Numbered from the stretch's first letter, positions 29,859 to 38,770 are shown. The stretch is 64,000 nt of DNA from Peptoniphilus grossensis ph5 (GCF_000311825.1 NZ_HE978566.1:503765-567764), one strand, 5' to 3'. The notes: generated from the sequence alone by a model not told the origin. Made by a program: numbers and translations.

Positions 29859-30352
29859 TATATCATCCTAAAACTTTCTTTAAACTTAATCGAACTACCA
29901 TGAGTAATGGCAACAGCTAGTGCGTCTGCCACATCATCAGGCTTTGGAACTTCTTTTAAATTTAAAATCATCTTAACCATTTCTTGAACTTGTATCTTTG
30001 TAGCTCTTCCATAACCCACAAGGGCTTGTTTAACTTGAAGTGGTGTATACTCATATAAACCTGCACCACTATTTTTTGCAGATAAAACTTCAACGCCACG
30101 AGCCTGGGCAACAGTTATGGCGGTTTTAACATTTTTGTTAAAAAATAATTCTTCAAAAGCTATATCTTCAGGCTTATACTTTTTTATTAAATCATTCATT
30201 TCCATATAAATGGAATTTAATCTATCTGGAAGTGGAACTTTTGCCATTGTAGTGATTGCACCATAATCCAAAACCTTATAAGAATTGCCCTTGAGTTCTA
30301 AAAATCCATAACCAACTATTGCTATTCCCGGGTCAATGCCCATTATTACCAA
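29858..30352 (-). CDS. ruvC: Crossover junction endodeoxyribonuclease RuvC
   Basis: A 164-aa RNase H-fold resolvase. The acidic residues are in [12 protein letters not shown] (Asp near residue 7), FEELFF (Glu about 69), and [15 protein letters not shown] (the C-terminal DD pair). The TTG start gives the common N-terminus M-V-I-M-G-I-D-P-G; a downstream ATG would cut three residues. It is first in ruvCAB, downstream of an unknown gene's terminator. Confidence 0.96.
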   Translation of the reverse strand: MVIMGIDPGIAIVGYGFLELKGNSYKVLDYGAITTMAKVPLPDRLNSIYMEMNDLIKKYKPEDIAFEELFFNKNVKTAITVAQARGVEVLSAKNSGAGLYEYTPLQVKQALVGYGRATKIQVQEMVKMILNLKEVPKPDDVADALAVAITHGSSIKFKESFRMI

Positions 30353-30369
30353 ATTACCACCACTTTAAA

Positions 30370-30392
30370 AAGGATAGCATAAAACTATCCTT
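30370..30392 (-). terminator. Terminator after the unknown 253-aa gene
   Basis: Perfect 8-bp stem AAGGATAG with CTATCCTT and a 7-nt loop, followed by TTT on the minus strand. The left arm overlaps the stop codon of the upstream gene. Confidence 0.7.
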
Positions 30393-31152
30393 ACTTGTAT
30401 CTCTTTAAAACTCTATCATTAACTCCATCCCAAAAACCGTTTCTAAAAATCCTAAATCCATCTATGTATAGAAACTTAGAAATCTTATTGTTTAGAGTCT
30501 CAATTTCCTTTTCAGTCAAATAGGAATCCACTTCCTTAATTTTAACATTATCATCTTCGCTTTTAAAAATAAGTTGCATATCAAGATGATCGTTAATATT
30601 ATTTATTTTATCGTTAAGTAATCTTTTCTTAACATCTGAAAGTGTACTTTTTATAAAAATCCTAATTTGCCTATCTTTTCTAATATCTTTAAAAACTAAT
30701 TTCTTAAAAGACAAAACTTCTTCATTTTTAAATTCGTACTGAAAAAGTTTATTTCTGTTGTAAAGTTCATCAATAGTTAAATACTTTAAAGTTATGATTT
30801 CTAATAAATTAATATGTTTCTTAGAGTTGAAGCCAAGTCTATAGCCTTCCAAATATAGATAAAGCTCTAATCTATTGATGTCATCATGAATTAGGCTAGA
30901 AAGATTTCGAGCAATTAACTCAATTCCTTCCTTTTGCCTATAAATTTTAATTATATCTTTTCTCAAGTTTTCAAGAGTTACATACCTTGGATATATATTT
31001 TCAATTGACTCATAAACATTGTATAGATTTAGTAGAATGTTTATGCTATCCAAATCACCCTTAAACAAGAAATTTGCAATTAGGTATTTTTTTATATCTT
31101 TAAAGGCAACACTTTTAAAATTTTCTTGATTTAATTTTTGTGCCAAATCCAT
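30391..31152 (-). CDS. Unknown 253-aa cytoplasmic helical protein
   Basis: I do not recognise this protein. It has no signal peptide or membrane segment, is rich in Leu, Ile, Lys and Asn, and looks largely helical, with one basic stretch near residue 160 (FKDIRKDRQIRIF) and a C-terminal DGFRIFRNGFWDGVN. No Cys and no clear catalytic motif. It lies alone between asnA and ruvC, with a terminator on each side. Its ribosome-binding site GGAGG is inside the right arm of the asnA terminator, with ideal 8-nt spacing to the ATG. Confidence 0.75.
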   Translation of the reverse strand: MDLAQKLNQENFKSVAFKDIKKYLIANFLFKGDLDSINILLNLYNVYESIENIYPRYVTLENLRKDIIKIYRQKEGIELIARNLSSLIHDDINRLELYLYLEGYRLGFNSKKHINLLEIITLKYLTIDELYNRNKLFQYEFKNEEVLSFKKLVFKDIRKDRQIRIFIKSTLSDVKKRLLNDKINNINDHLDMQLIFKSEDDNVKIKEVDSYLTEKEIETLNNKISKFLYIDGFRIFRNGFWDGVNDRVLKRYK

Positions 31153-31207
31153 AAAAAAATCCTCCGGTTTCGTATAAAAATATTATACTATATATTCCGG
31201 AGGATTT
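31153..31207 (-). terminator. asnA terminator that also holds the next gene's promoter and ribosome-binding site
   Basis: Perfect 11-bp inverted repeat (AAATCCTCCGG with CCGGAGGATTT on the minus strand), 29-nt loop, then a run of seven T. The right arm contains the GGAGG of the downstream gene, whose ATG follows the T run. A -10-like TATAGT or TATAAT lies in the loop. Confidence 0.8.
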
Positions 31208-31216
31208 GTATCCAAT
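31186..31216 (-). promoter_or_regulatory. Candidate promoter overlapping the asnA terminator
   Basis: TTGGAT, 17 nt, then TATAGT on the minus strand; an overlapping TATAAT lies 5 nt further on. A transcript starting from it would begin in the loop and lack the left arm, leaving the GGAGG free. Confidence 0.5.
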
Positions 31217-31234
31217 TTGTAATTTTTTTAAATT

Positions 31235-32230
31235 TTATAAAAGTTTTATTTTATTTTCTTTACAATAGTTTAAACTTTTTTCGTCCCATACTCCAACTTG
31301 TACTTCCCCAATATGACTCTTTTCAAGGAAAAACATACAAATTCTTGATTGACCTATACCTCCACCAATTGTATAAGGAAGTTGTGCATTTAAAACATCT
31401 TGATGATATTTTAACTTAAATCTGTCAGTTGTATTTGCAAGTTCACATTGACTTCTCAAAGATTCTTCATCAACGCGTATACCCATACTAGAAACTTCTA
31501 GAGAATTTCCCAAAACTTCATCCCAAAAAAGGATATCGCCATTTAAACTCCAGTCGTCATAATCCGGACTTCTGTGGTCATGAGGTTCTCCAGAATTTAA
31601 ATCTGCACCAATGCCCATAATGAAAACTGCGCCCTTGTCCTTGCAAATTAATTTTTCTCTTTCTTTTGAAGTCTTTCCTGGATATAAATCTTCAAGCTCT
31701 TGTGAAGTAATAAAGAATATTTCATCTGGTAATTTTTTTGAAAGAATGTAAGGATAAGTTTGGTTAATATATTCCTCACATCTCTTAAATACAGAATAAA
31801 TTTCCTTAACAGTTAAATAAAGATATTCCTTATTTCTGTCACTTTTGTTTATTATTTTTTCCCAGTCCCATTGATCAACATAGGAAGAATGAATTTCATC
31901 AAGCTCTTCTTCAGCTCTAATGGCATTCATGTCTGCGTAAATTCCTTCATACATATTGAAGTTATATTCCTTAAGAGCATTTCTCTTCCACTTTGCAAGA
32001 GATTGAACAATTTCAACATTTATTCCATATTGTCTCAAATCAAAATCTACTGCTTTTTCACCATTTAAGTTGTCATTAAGCCCAGTTTCGGGTCTAACAA
32101 AGAGAGGTGCTGAAACTCTTTGCAAGTTTAAAGTGTTTGCCAAGTCCCTTTGAAAGTAATCCTTTACCGACTTAATTGCAATCTGTGTTTCCCTAAGGTC
32201 TAGTTTTGTAGCACTAGAATTATTTCTCAT
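31235..32230 (-). CDS. asnA: Aspartate--ammonia ligase (asparagine synthetase A)
   Basis: The 331-aa class II synthetase-like enzyme makes asparagine from aspartate, ammonia and ATP. Conserved blocks: VSAPLFVRPETGLNDNLNG, AEEELDEIHSSYVDQWDWE, HDHRSPDYDDW, and the C-terminal TIGGGIGQSRICMFFLEK. Length matches the family. It is transcribed alone between two hairpin terminators. Confidence 0.97.
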   Translation of the reverse strand: MRNNSSATKLDLRETQIAIKSVKDYFQRDLANTLNLQRVSAPLFVRPETGLNDNLNGEKAVDFDLRQYGINVEIVQSLAKWKRNALKEYNFNMYEGIYADMNAIRAEEELDEIHSSYVDQWDWEKIINKSDRNKEYLYLTVKEIYSVFKRCEEYINQTYPYILSKKLPDEIFFITSQELEDLYPGKTSKEREKLICKDKGAVFIMGIGADLNSGEPHDHRSPDYDDWSLNGDILFWDEVLGNSLEVSSMGIRVDEESLRSQCELANTTDRFKLKYHQDVLNAQLPYTIGGGIGQSRICMFFLEKSHIGEVQVGVWDEKSLNYCKENKIKLL

Positions 32231-32250
32231 CTTTTTCCTCCATAATTATA

Positions 32251-32278
32251 AAAATCTTTCACCCCTAAGAGTGAAAGA
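32251..32278 (-). terminator. Terminator of the zinc phospholipase C-like gene
   Basis: Stem TCTTTCAC with GTGAAAGA (8 bp), 8-nt loop, followed by TTTTT on the minus strand, 10 nt after the stop codon. Confidence 0.82.
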
Positions 32279-32288
32279 ATTTTGTTTC

Positions 32289-32939
32289 TTAAATAAATTG
32301 TATATCAAATTCCCCATTATATTCAAGTATTGATTCAATAACAAGAATAGAAATATTCGTGGATAAATTTAAAGCAAAATTTAAATCATTGTCAAAGCTG
32401 TGATTTGAATCTTTGTATTCCTCTATAACTTTTATCAAGTAAGCTTTTACTTTTTTCTCAAGTTTTATATCGGAATTTTCAAAAAAGTTTATATCTTCAC
32501 ATGAAATCACATCTCTAAAACTTTCTTCTAAAAATTTGTTTTCTCTGGCATATAAAGCTAAATCTTGTTCATACTTAACATGCTTTCTCAAATTTTCAAT
32601 AAAAGTCATTCTGTAAGCATGAGGATAACATACAAAATCACAAAGATAATGCATAATTATGCCAAGCTTTTTGCTCATGTAATTTATAAATAGCTTGCTT
32701 TCGTTGCCTTCAGAATAGGAATATCTGGAAAAATAAATAAGTTTACTTATTTCTCTTGCTATATAATCTCCTGATTCATGAAAATAGTGTCTCTTTGTCT
32801 TGTAATAAGGCAAAACATCAGGAGCAATTGATCCCCAAAGCATTTTATCTAGATTTAAATTGACATTATATTTTTCTTTAATTCTATCGTGAACAATTTT
32901 AGCCACGATTTTATGTGTATCTGGTAAAATTTTAAACAC
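32289..32939 (-). CDS. Zinc-dependent phospholipase C-like protein
   Basis: A 216-aa helical protein with the S1/P1-phospholipase C fold pattern: an N-terminal THKIVAKIV His, MLWGSIAPDVLPYY with a conserved Asp, KRHYFHESGDY (His pair) and IMHYLCDFVCYPHAYR (H-x3-D plus His). These fit the zinc ligands of the Zn_dep_PLPC family. There is no signal peptide, so it is either intracellular or mis-started: the GTG start sits only 1 nt after the AGGA, and a later GTG at codon 12 would lose the first His. Substrate unknown. Confidence 0.72.
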   Translation of the reverse strand: MFKILPDTHKIVAKIVHDRIKEKYNVNLNLDKMLWGSIAPDVLPYYKTKRHYFHESGDYIAREISKLIYFSRYSYSEGNESKLFINYMSKKLGIIMHYLCDFVCYPHAYRMTFIENLRKHVKYEQDLALYARENKFLEESFRDVISCEDINFFENSDIKLEKKVKAYLIKVIEEYKDSNHSFDNDLNFALNLSTNISILVIESILEYNGEFDIQFI

Positions 32940-32971
32940 ATCCTAATAAAATTATAGTTAATTACTCTTTA

Positions 32972-33000
32972 ATTTTATACTTAATATTTTAAATTGTCAA
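32972..33000 (-). promoter_or_regulatory. Promoter of the zinc phospholipase C-like gene
   Basis: Perfect TTGACA, 17 nt, TAAAAT on the minus strand, about 33 nt upstream of the start codon. Confidence 0.78.
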
Positions 33001-33004
33001 TATT

Positions 33005-34639
33005 TTAATTGGTTTTTTCTAGTTCTTTTGAAATAACGTCCCAAATATTTTGAGTTTCAAATCCAAGTCTCCAAGATCCAACGCCTGCTAGATTATATTT
33101 ATTAACTAGGGAAACTTTTTTCTCTATGGAATTTGCATCCTCTATCCAAATTTTATATGTTGCACCATTTTCCTGATATTCCACATAATTTTGTTGTGAT
33201 TCTTTGTCCCAAGTTGGAATTAATCCCTTTGATGCAATAATATTTGCAACTTCTGACATGGATATTGTCTTTGAAGTAACTTTGCCATTTGAATCTTTCC
33301 AAAGTCTTGTATAAAGTGGAACACCTAAGATCATTTTTCTATTAGGTATATTCCTAAATAAGACATTAATGCTGCCTTCCACCCATTTATATTGAGCAAC
33401 TGAACCTGCTTCTTCAGATGATGCCCAGTGTTGGTCATAAGACATGACAACTATATAATCAGAAATTTCTGCCAAAGCTTTTCTGTCGTAGGGCTCCTTA
33501 GTGACATCAGATGAAATTTGCGGCGTTACATCAACAGTAACAATAAAATCTTCTCCAGCACTTTCTCTAAACTCTCTTACAAAGGCAGTTATATTGTCTC
33601 TATCATCAATTTTTGTGTGTTCAAAGTCTATGTTGATGCCCTTCATCTTGTATTTTCTACAAAGTTCAAGAGTTTTATCGATGATTTTTTTGCGAGTATT
33701 TTCATTTGATAGAGCCTCATGAGTAATGTCTGGGTCAAAGGAATTGTCCAAATAAGCCCATACTTCAATGCCTAAATCATTGTACTTCTTTATATAATTT
33801 AAGTTTCCTCTATCAATCATGTCTCCATTTCCATTTCTAATGGAAAACCAAGTAGGAATTATTACATCTAGTCCCTTTATATCTTTTATTTGCTCAACTT
33901 TTTCATCAGAGTGTTCAGCATAAGTGTAGTCCCAAGTTAAATTAATTGGACTCTTTGAAATGTTTTTTGTGGCAGATGCTAAAGTGAATTTTTCAAAATT
34001 TTCATCAACATCGCTCTTTAAAACATAACCGGCATATCCTTCAGGCATTCTAACAACATAGTATTTACTTTCTTCGCCATAAACATATAATTTTTCGCCT
34101 TCAGGAAGTTTTTTTATAATTGGACTTCTGCGAGAAGCATCTTCTCTAAGCAAAGCTTCTTTCTTGGCCTTTGTTAAGTCATATTCCTTATCTCTATAGT
34201 CTAAAAGCAAAAGCCTTATGTCTTTATTATATCTCAAGCTTACATTGTAGTCGTAGATAAAGGCTTCAATTGGAAGCATTATCTTGCCATTTTTTTCTAT
34301 TACTGGTGCTCTTAAATCAATAGTTCCACTGTTAAATTTTGCTTGATATTCATTTAACTTTAAAGTTTTATTTGCGTGTTCGTTTTCTATCTTTACTTCT
34401 CCACTTGCTTTATCATAAGAAATATTTTCATCAAGATATTTCTTTATGTAGTCAAGAGATAGGTAAATCATTCCATCTTCAATGGAAAAGTCATCTTTAT
34501 CGATATCCTTATTTTCTGTTATGAAGTTAAATTTGTCGTATTTAGTTGAAATTTTTGTCGTTCCTCTATTTTCAACAAATAAAAAAGCACCTGCTGCCAA
34601 AATAATAATTAAAAAAATTCCCAAAAAAATCTTTTTCAT
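33005..34639 (-). CDS. Secreted GH18 glycosidase with copper-amine-oxidase-like and SH3 domains
   Basis: The 544-aa protein has an N-terminal membrane anchor or signal (residues 5-23), a copper-amine-oxidase-type stalk domain (about 40-150), a bacterial SH3 domain (about 165-212) and a GH18 barrel (about 230-540). The catalytic strand reads GINIDFEH with Glu340; Asp338 is kept, while the first Asp of the usual DxxDxDxE is Asn. This layout matches YaaH/YdhD-type enzymes that act on peptidoglycan GlcNAc links. It is probably bound to the cell envelope. Confidence 0.88.
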   Translation of the reverse strand: MKKIFLGIFLIIILAAGAFLFVENRGTTKISTKYDKFNFITENKDIDKDDFSIEDGMIYLSLDYIKKYLDENISYDKASGEVKIENEHANKTLKLNEYQAKFNSGTIDLRAPVIEKNGKIMLPIEAFIYDYNVSLRYNKDIRLLLLDYRDKEYDLTKAKKEALLREDASRRSPIIKKLPEGEKLYVYGEESKYYVVRMPEGYAGYVLKSDVDENFEKFTLASATKNISKSPINLTWDYTYAEHSDEKVEQIKDIKGLDVIIPTWFSIRNGNGDMIDRGNLNYIKKYNDLGIEVWAYLDNSFDPDITHEALSNENTRKKIIDKTLELCRKYKMKGINIDFEHTKIDDRDNITAFVREFRESAGEDFIVTVDVTPQISSDVTKEPYDRKALAEISDYIVVMSYDQHWASSEEAGSVAQYKWVEGSINVLFRNIPNRKMILGVPLYTRLWKDSNGKVTSKTISMSEVANIIASKGLIPTWDKESQQNYVEYQENGATYKIWIEDANSIEKKVSLVNKYNLAGVGSWRLGFETQNIWDVISKELEKTN

Positions 34640-34683
34640 ATAATCACTCCTCTAATTTATTTGCTCAAAATAAAAGATACTAA

Positions 34684-34706
34684 AAATAGGACTTAAAGTC
34701 CCACTC
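34684..34706 (-). terminator. Terminator after rplS
   Basis: On the minus strand TGGGAC and GTCCTA pair around a 5-nt loop (one G-U), followed by TTTTT. Short but well placed, directly after the rplS stop codon. Confidence 0.6.
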
Positions 34707-35054
34707 TTAGTAATTAGTCTTTTCTTTAACTTTTGCAGCTTTACCTTGTCTATCTCTAAGATAGTAAAGTTTAGCACGTCTAACACTACCTTTTCTTGTA
34801 ACAACAAGATCGGCAATTCTTGGTGAATTAAGAAGGAAAGTTCTTTCAACTCCAATACCATAAGAAATTCTTCTTACTGTAAAAGTTTTTCTAGAGCTTT
34901 TTCCTTGAATTTTTATGACAGTTCCATCAAAAACTTGGATTCTTTGTCTTTCGCCTTCAATAATCTTGTAGTGAACACTTACAGTATCCCCAACATTAAA
35001 TTTAGGTAAATTTTCATTTATTTGTTCATCTTCAATAGCTTTAATATAATCCAT
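34707..35054 (-). CDS. rplS: Large-subunit ribosomal protein bL19
   Basis: 115 aa, normal length. [24 protein letters not shown] and [15 protein letters not shown] are typical of L19, with the basic C-terminal [17 protein letters not shown]. It overlaps the trmD 3' end by 14 nt and is last in the SRP/ribosome operon. Confidence 0.98.
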   Translation of the reverse strand: MDYIKAIEDEQINENLPKFNVGDTVSVHYKIIEGERQRIQVFDGTVIKIQGKSSRKTFTVRRISYGIGVERTFLLNSPRIADLVVTRKGSVRRAKLYYLRDRQGKAAKVKEKTNY

Positions 35055-35784
35055 TGTCTTTACCTCCTTCCAGTAAATCTTTCAATATATCTTTTTCTTC
35101 ATCATTTAAATTTTTATTTTTTAATAAATCTGGCCTTTTCTGCAAAGTGTTTTTAATAGACTCTCTAAGTCTATACTTCCTAATTTTTTCATGATCTCCA
35201 CTTAAAAGAATATCAGGAACTTCAAGTCCTCTAAATTCTTTTGGTCTAGTGTACTGTGGATGTTCTAAAAGCCCATTATAGTGTGACTCGTCTTTAAAGG
35301 ACTCGTCACTTGCAAGAACGCCATCAATTAGTCTTGATACACCATCAATAATCACCATAGATGCCAACTCTCCACCAGTTAAAACATAGTCACCAATGGA
35401 AATTTCTTCATCTACATAATTTTCAATGACTCTATTGTCAATACCTTCGTAATGACCATTTAAAAGTATTATGTGTTCTTCATTTTTAAGTTCTTTTAGC
35501 TTATCTTGAGTTAAAACCTTGCCCTGTGGGGACATGTAATAAACTTTAGATTTTTCACTCTTTACAGATTCTATTGCCTCTACTATTGGTTTTATTTGCA
35601 TTAGCATACCTGGCCCACCGCCATAGGGATAGTCGTCAACTTGTAGGTATTTGTTGATTGCAAAATCTCTTATATCTACGGTTTCAAGATCTAATTTTCC
35701 TTGGCCGATAGCCCTTCCAACAATAGAAAAATCTCTAATGTGATTTATGAATTCGGGAAATAATGTTAAAACACTTATTTTCAC
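35041..35784 (-). CDS. trmD: tRNA (guanine-N1-)-methyltransferase
   Basis: A 247-aa SPOUT methyltransferase that makes m1G37. The knot region shows [38 protein letters not shown] and [20 protein letters not shown]. Overlaps rimM by 4 nt and rplS by 14 nt. Confidence 0.98.
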   Translation of the reverse strand: MKISVLTLFPEFINHIRDFSIVGRAIGQGKLDLETVDIRDFAINKYLQVDDYPYGGGPGMLMQIKPIVEAIESVKSEKSKVYYMSPQGKVLTQDKLKELKNEEHIILLNGHYEGIDNRVIENYVDEEISIGDYVLTGGELASMVIIDGVSRLIDGVLASDESFKDESHYNGLLEHPQYTRPKEFRGLEVPDILLSGDHEKIRKYRLRESIKNTLQKRPDLLKNKNLNDEEKDILKDLLEGGKDNGLY

Positions 35785-36284
35785 AAAATCATTCCTTCTA
35801 TTAATTTGATAGTTATTGTTGAATCTATTTTTTTAATAAATTCCTTAACTGCAGGTATTTGATAAATACTTTTATCATCACTTTCAATTATAAAAATATC
35901 ATTAGCAGGGTATTCAAGTACGTCTTTAAGTACTCCAATATAATTGTTTTCAGTGTCATAGACTTTTTTACCAATTATATCAGATACATAGTACTGATCT
36001 TCCTTTAAGGCTAACCTATCTTCATCTTTAATATAAATTTCACTGCCCTTTAAATTAAGGACAAGATTTATATCTTCAAAACCTTCAAAAGTTATATATA
36101 CAAAATCATTTACTCTAACTTTTTTAATAAAAAATTCTCGTAAATCATTGCCTATAAAGACACTGTTTAACTTTGAAAATCTTTTTTTGTCAAAAGTATA
36201 AGGCTCTACTTTAAGTTCACCCTTGATGCCATGAGTATTTATAATTTTACCAATGCATGTAATTGAATCTTTAATATTCTTCAA
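35781..36284 (-). CDS. rimM: Ribosome maturation factor RimM
   Basis: The 167-aa protein has the N-terminal RimM barrel (CIGKIINTHGIKGELKVEPYT) and the C-terminal PRC barrel (YYVSDIIGKKVY, VLEYPANDIFII, IPAVKEFIKKID). It assists 30S maturation. It overlaps khpA by 14 nt and trmD by 4 nt, so translation is coupled. Confidence 0.96.
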   Translation of the reverse strand: MKNIKDSITCIGKIINTHGIKGELKVEPYTFDKKRFSKLNSVFIGNDLREFFIKKVRVNDFVYITFEGFEDINLVLNLKGSEIYIKDEDRLALKEDQYYVSDIIGKKVYDTENNYIGVLKDVLEYPANDIFIIESDDKSIYQIPAVKEFIKKIDSTITIKLIEGMIL

Positions 36285-36504
36285 TTTCCAAATTAACCTT
36301 TACATCTTCTTTTAGTGAAACAGCCTTTAAGATTGCTCTTATTGCCTTGGCAATTCTACCTTGTTTGCCAATAACTTTTCCCATATCATTTGATGCAACT
36401 TTAAGAGTAATATCAATTGAATCATCATTCTTAGTCATTGTCACATCAACTGAAGAAGGATCGTCAACTAAAGATTTAGCAATATATTCAATTAATTCAA
36501 CCAT
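36271..36504 (-). CDS. khpA: KH-domain RNA-binding protein KhpA (YlqC)
   Basis: A 77-aa single KH domain with the signature VIGKQGRIAKAIR (GxxG loop in GKQG). KhpA partners with KhpB/Jag and affects cell division and length in some Gram-positives. Positioned between rpsP and rimM as in most Firmicutes. Confidence 0.95.
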   Translation of the reverse strand: MVELIEYIAKSLVDDPSSVDVTMTKNDDSIDITLKVASNDMGKVIGKQGRIAKAIRAILKAVSLKEDVKVNLEIEEY

Positions 36505-36525
36505 TTTGGTCCTCCAAACATACTG

Positions 36526-36825
36526 TTATTCAGTAGCTTCTGATTCACTTGCTTCTGCTGTATCCTTTGAGTCTTTTCCAGTGTTATATACTGAATTTTC
36601 TCTGAAAAGTCTGTCAACTGTATCAGTAGGTTTTGCACCGTTCTTAATCCAATTGTTAGCTTTTTCTGAATCTACAACAACTTCCTTAGGAGCTGTAAGT
36701 GGGTTATAATAACCAATCTCCTCGATGAATTTTCCATCTCTAGGACTTCTAGAGTCTGCTACAACTATTCTATAAAAGGGTTTTTTCTTTGTACCCATTC
36801 TTCTAAGTCTAATTTTAACTGCCAA
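36526..36825 (-). CDS. rpsP: Small-subunit ribosomal protein bS16
   Basis: [25 protein letters not shown] is the standard S16 N-terminus. The true start is a TTG 8 nt after GGAGG; the ATG and GTG upstream overlap that site. The 99-aa protein carries an acidic Ser/Glu/Asp/Ala tail after residue 84 ([13 protein letters not shown]), which shorter S16 proteins lack. Confidence 0.95.
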   Translation of the reverse strand: MAVKIRLRRMGTKKKPFYRIVVADSRSPRDGKFIEEIGYYNPLTAPKEVVVDSEKANNWIKNGAKPTDTVDRLFRENSVYNTGKDSKDTAEASESEATE

Positions 36826-36874
36826 ATTATTCACCTCCACAAAAAAATTTATATATTAAAATATATAAGCTAGG

Positions 36875-38212
36875 TTAAAAGGAAAAAGGTAATTTAAATT
36901 TTCTCTTTCCCATATTTTTGGACATGTTTCCAAATTGTTTCATCATCTTTCTCATGTCCTTAAACTGTTTTATAAGTTTATTTACATCTGCTGGACTAGT
37001 TCCAGAACCCTGTGCAATTCTCTTCCTTCTGGAAGAATCTATAATTTCAGGCTTTTGTCTTTCCTTTTTTGTCATGGAAAGAATCATTGCCTCAACTTTA
37101 GCAAATTCATTATCAGGTAAGCTAATACCCTTTAGGGCTTTGCTATTCATGCCAGGAATCATTCCAATAATATCTTCTAGGGGACCCATGTTTTTCATTT
37201 GTTGCATTTGGTCCAAGAAATCTTCGAAAGTAAAAGTTGACTTTCTAAGTTTCTCTTCAAGTTCCCTTGCCTTTTTATCATCAACAGCTGACTGTGCTTT
37301 TTCAATTAAGGAGAGCACATCCCCCATGCCAAGAATTCTTGAAGCCATTCTGTCTGGGTGGAAGACTTCAATATTATCCATCTTTTCACCGCTGGCAATA
37401 AATTTTATAGGAACATCAGTAACTGATCTAATAGATAGAGCAGCACCACCCCTTGCATCGCCATCAAGTTTAGTAAGTATTACACCTGTTAGCTTTAACA
37501 TATCGTCAAAGGTATCGGCAACATTTACTGCATCTTGACCAGTCATTGCATCAAGGACAAGAAGAACTTCAGAAGGTTCAAGTGCCTCATGTATATCTTG
37601 AAGCTCCTTCATAAGTTTTTCATCAATGTGAAGTCTACCAGCTGTATCTATGATTACTACATCATTTCCATTTTTCTTAGCATGCTCAAGAGCAGCCTTA
37701 GAAATATCTACTGGGGAAATTTTATCTCCCATGGTGAAAACTGGAGTGTCAACAGACTTACCAACAACTTGAAGTTGTTTTATGGCTGCTGGTCTATAAA
37801 CATCACAAGCAACTAAAAGAGGTCTCTTTCCATCTTTTTTTAATTTATTAGCAAGTTTACCACTTGTAGTAGTTTTACCTGCACCTTGAAGACCACACAT
37901 CATTATAACCGTAGGTTTTTTTGAGAAGTCAATTTTGACTTCGCTAGTTCCCATTAAATTTGTGAGTTCTTCGTTGACAATTTTAATAACTTGTTGGCCT
38001 GGAGTAAGAGATTCTAAAACTTCTTTTCCCAAGGCTCTTTCTTTAACTGTTTTTACAAATTCTTTAACTACTTTAAAGTTAACATCAGCCTCAAGAAGTG
38101 CAAGTTTTACTTCACGCATAGCTGCGTCAATATCTTTTTCGGATAATTTACCTTTGCCTGTCAATTTTTGCAAAGTATTTTGCAATTTATCGGATAAACT
38201 TTCGAATACCAA
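36875..38212 (-). CDS. ffh: Signal recognition particle protein Ffh
   Basis: A 445-aa GTPase: N domain (1-90), G domain with GLQGAGKTTTSGKLA, DTAGRLH and TKLDGDARGGAALS, then a Met-rich M domain (from about 300; MQQMKNMG, MRKMMKQFGNMSKNMGK) that binds 4.5S RNA and signal peptides. It follows ylxM by 11 nt; its receptor FtsY is encoded at the end of the next operon. Confidence 0.98.
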   Translation of the reverse strand: MVFESLSDKLQNTLQKLTGKGKLSEKDIDAAMREVKLALLEADVNFKVVKEFVKTVKERALGKEVLESLTPGQQVIKIVNEELTNLMGTSEVKIDFSKKPTVIMMCGLQGAGKTTTSGKLANKLKKDGKRPLLVACDVYRPAAIKQLQVVGKSVDTPVFTMGDKISPVDISKAALEHAKKNGNDVVIIDTAGRLHIDEKLMKELQDIHEALEPSEVLLVLDAMTGQDAVNVADTFDDMLKLTGVILTKLDGDARGGAALSIRSVTDVPIKFIASGEKMDNIEVFHPDRMASRILGMGDVLSLIEKAQSAVDDKKARELEEKLRKSTFTFEDFLDQMQQMKNMGPLEDIIGMIPGMNSKALKGISLPDNEFAKVEAMILSMTKKERQKPEIIDSSRRKRIAQGSGTSPADVNKLIKQFKDMRKMMKQFGNMSKNMGKRKFKLPFSF

Positions 38213-38223
38213 AAATCCACCTC

Positions 38224-38577
38224 CTAGTCAAAAAGTATTTTTCTAAGTTCTTTAATTTTCAAAGTATCTTGATTTAAAGATTCTTTTTCCATACCTTCTA
38301 AAATAGTTTCAATTTTTTTTCTTTTTATTTCTCTACTTTCTTCTTCTTTTTTAGCATTTTTTATTAGTTCAAGTTTTTTTTCAAAGTCTTCTAAATTATT
38401 TTCTGCCCTTTTTAAGTTATCAAAGACTGCTTGCTTTGAGATGTTAAGTTCAGATGAAATCTCATTTATTGTGCAGTCATAGACATAATACATATAGGCA
38501 GCCTTCTTTTGCTTTTCAGTTAGAAGATTTCCATAAAAATCAAGTAAGCTGTTCATCCTAAAAAATTTTTCATTCAT
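38224..38577 (-). CDS. ylxM: YlxM family helix-turn-helix protein (SRP-associated)
   Basis: A 117-aa protein with a sigma-70 region 4-like HTH (YVYDCTINEISSELNISKQAVFDNLKRAE). YlxM accompanies Ffh in Firmicutes and can modulate SRP GTPase activity. The ATG with GGTGAT four nt upstream is preferred to a GTG/ATG four codons earlier. First gene of the operon. Confidence 0.92.
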   Translation of the reverse strand: MNEKFFRMNSLLDFYGNLLTEKQKKAAYMYYVYDCTINEISSELNISKQAVFDNLKRAENNLEDFEKKLELIKNAKKEEESREIKRKKIETILEGMEKESLNQDTLKIKELRKILFD

Positions 38578-38599
38578 TTTTATCACCATTTTTCTAGCG

Positions 38600-38622
38600 A
38601 GGTCAACCTTTTTACTTGACCT
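38600..38622 (-). promoter_or_regulatory. Inverted repeat at the predicted 5' end of the ylxM-ffh transcript
   Basis: AGGTCAA and TTGACCT, 7 bp, perfect, 9-nt spacer. It begins at about the predicted transcription start. It could be an operator or a 5' stem-loop. Confidence 0.55.
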
Positions 38623-38627
38623 TTATT

Positions 38628-38656
38628 ATTGTAGCTAATACTTCCCAATAAGTCAA
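38628..38656 (-). promoter_or_regulatory. Promoter of the ylxM-ffh-rpsP-khpA-rimM-trmD-rplS operon
   Basis: TTGACT, 17 nt, TACAAT on the minus strand, about 50 nt upstream of ylxM. Confidence 0.82.
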
Positions 38657-38770
38657 CAAATTTTTTAAATTTTTTTATATTTTTTTGAATTTTTAAAAGT
38701 ATCTTTTTTAAAAATTAATTATAAATAATAATATTAATCTTCAGTTAATTTTAATTGAGCAAAAAAATCA

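Noticed and set aside
34652..34861. Open frame overlapping rplS on the same strand
   Set aside because: It is an alternative frame of rplS with low-complexity sequence; rplS itself is unmistakable.
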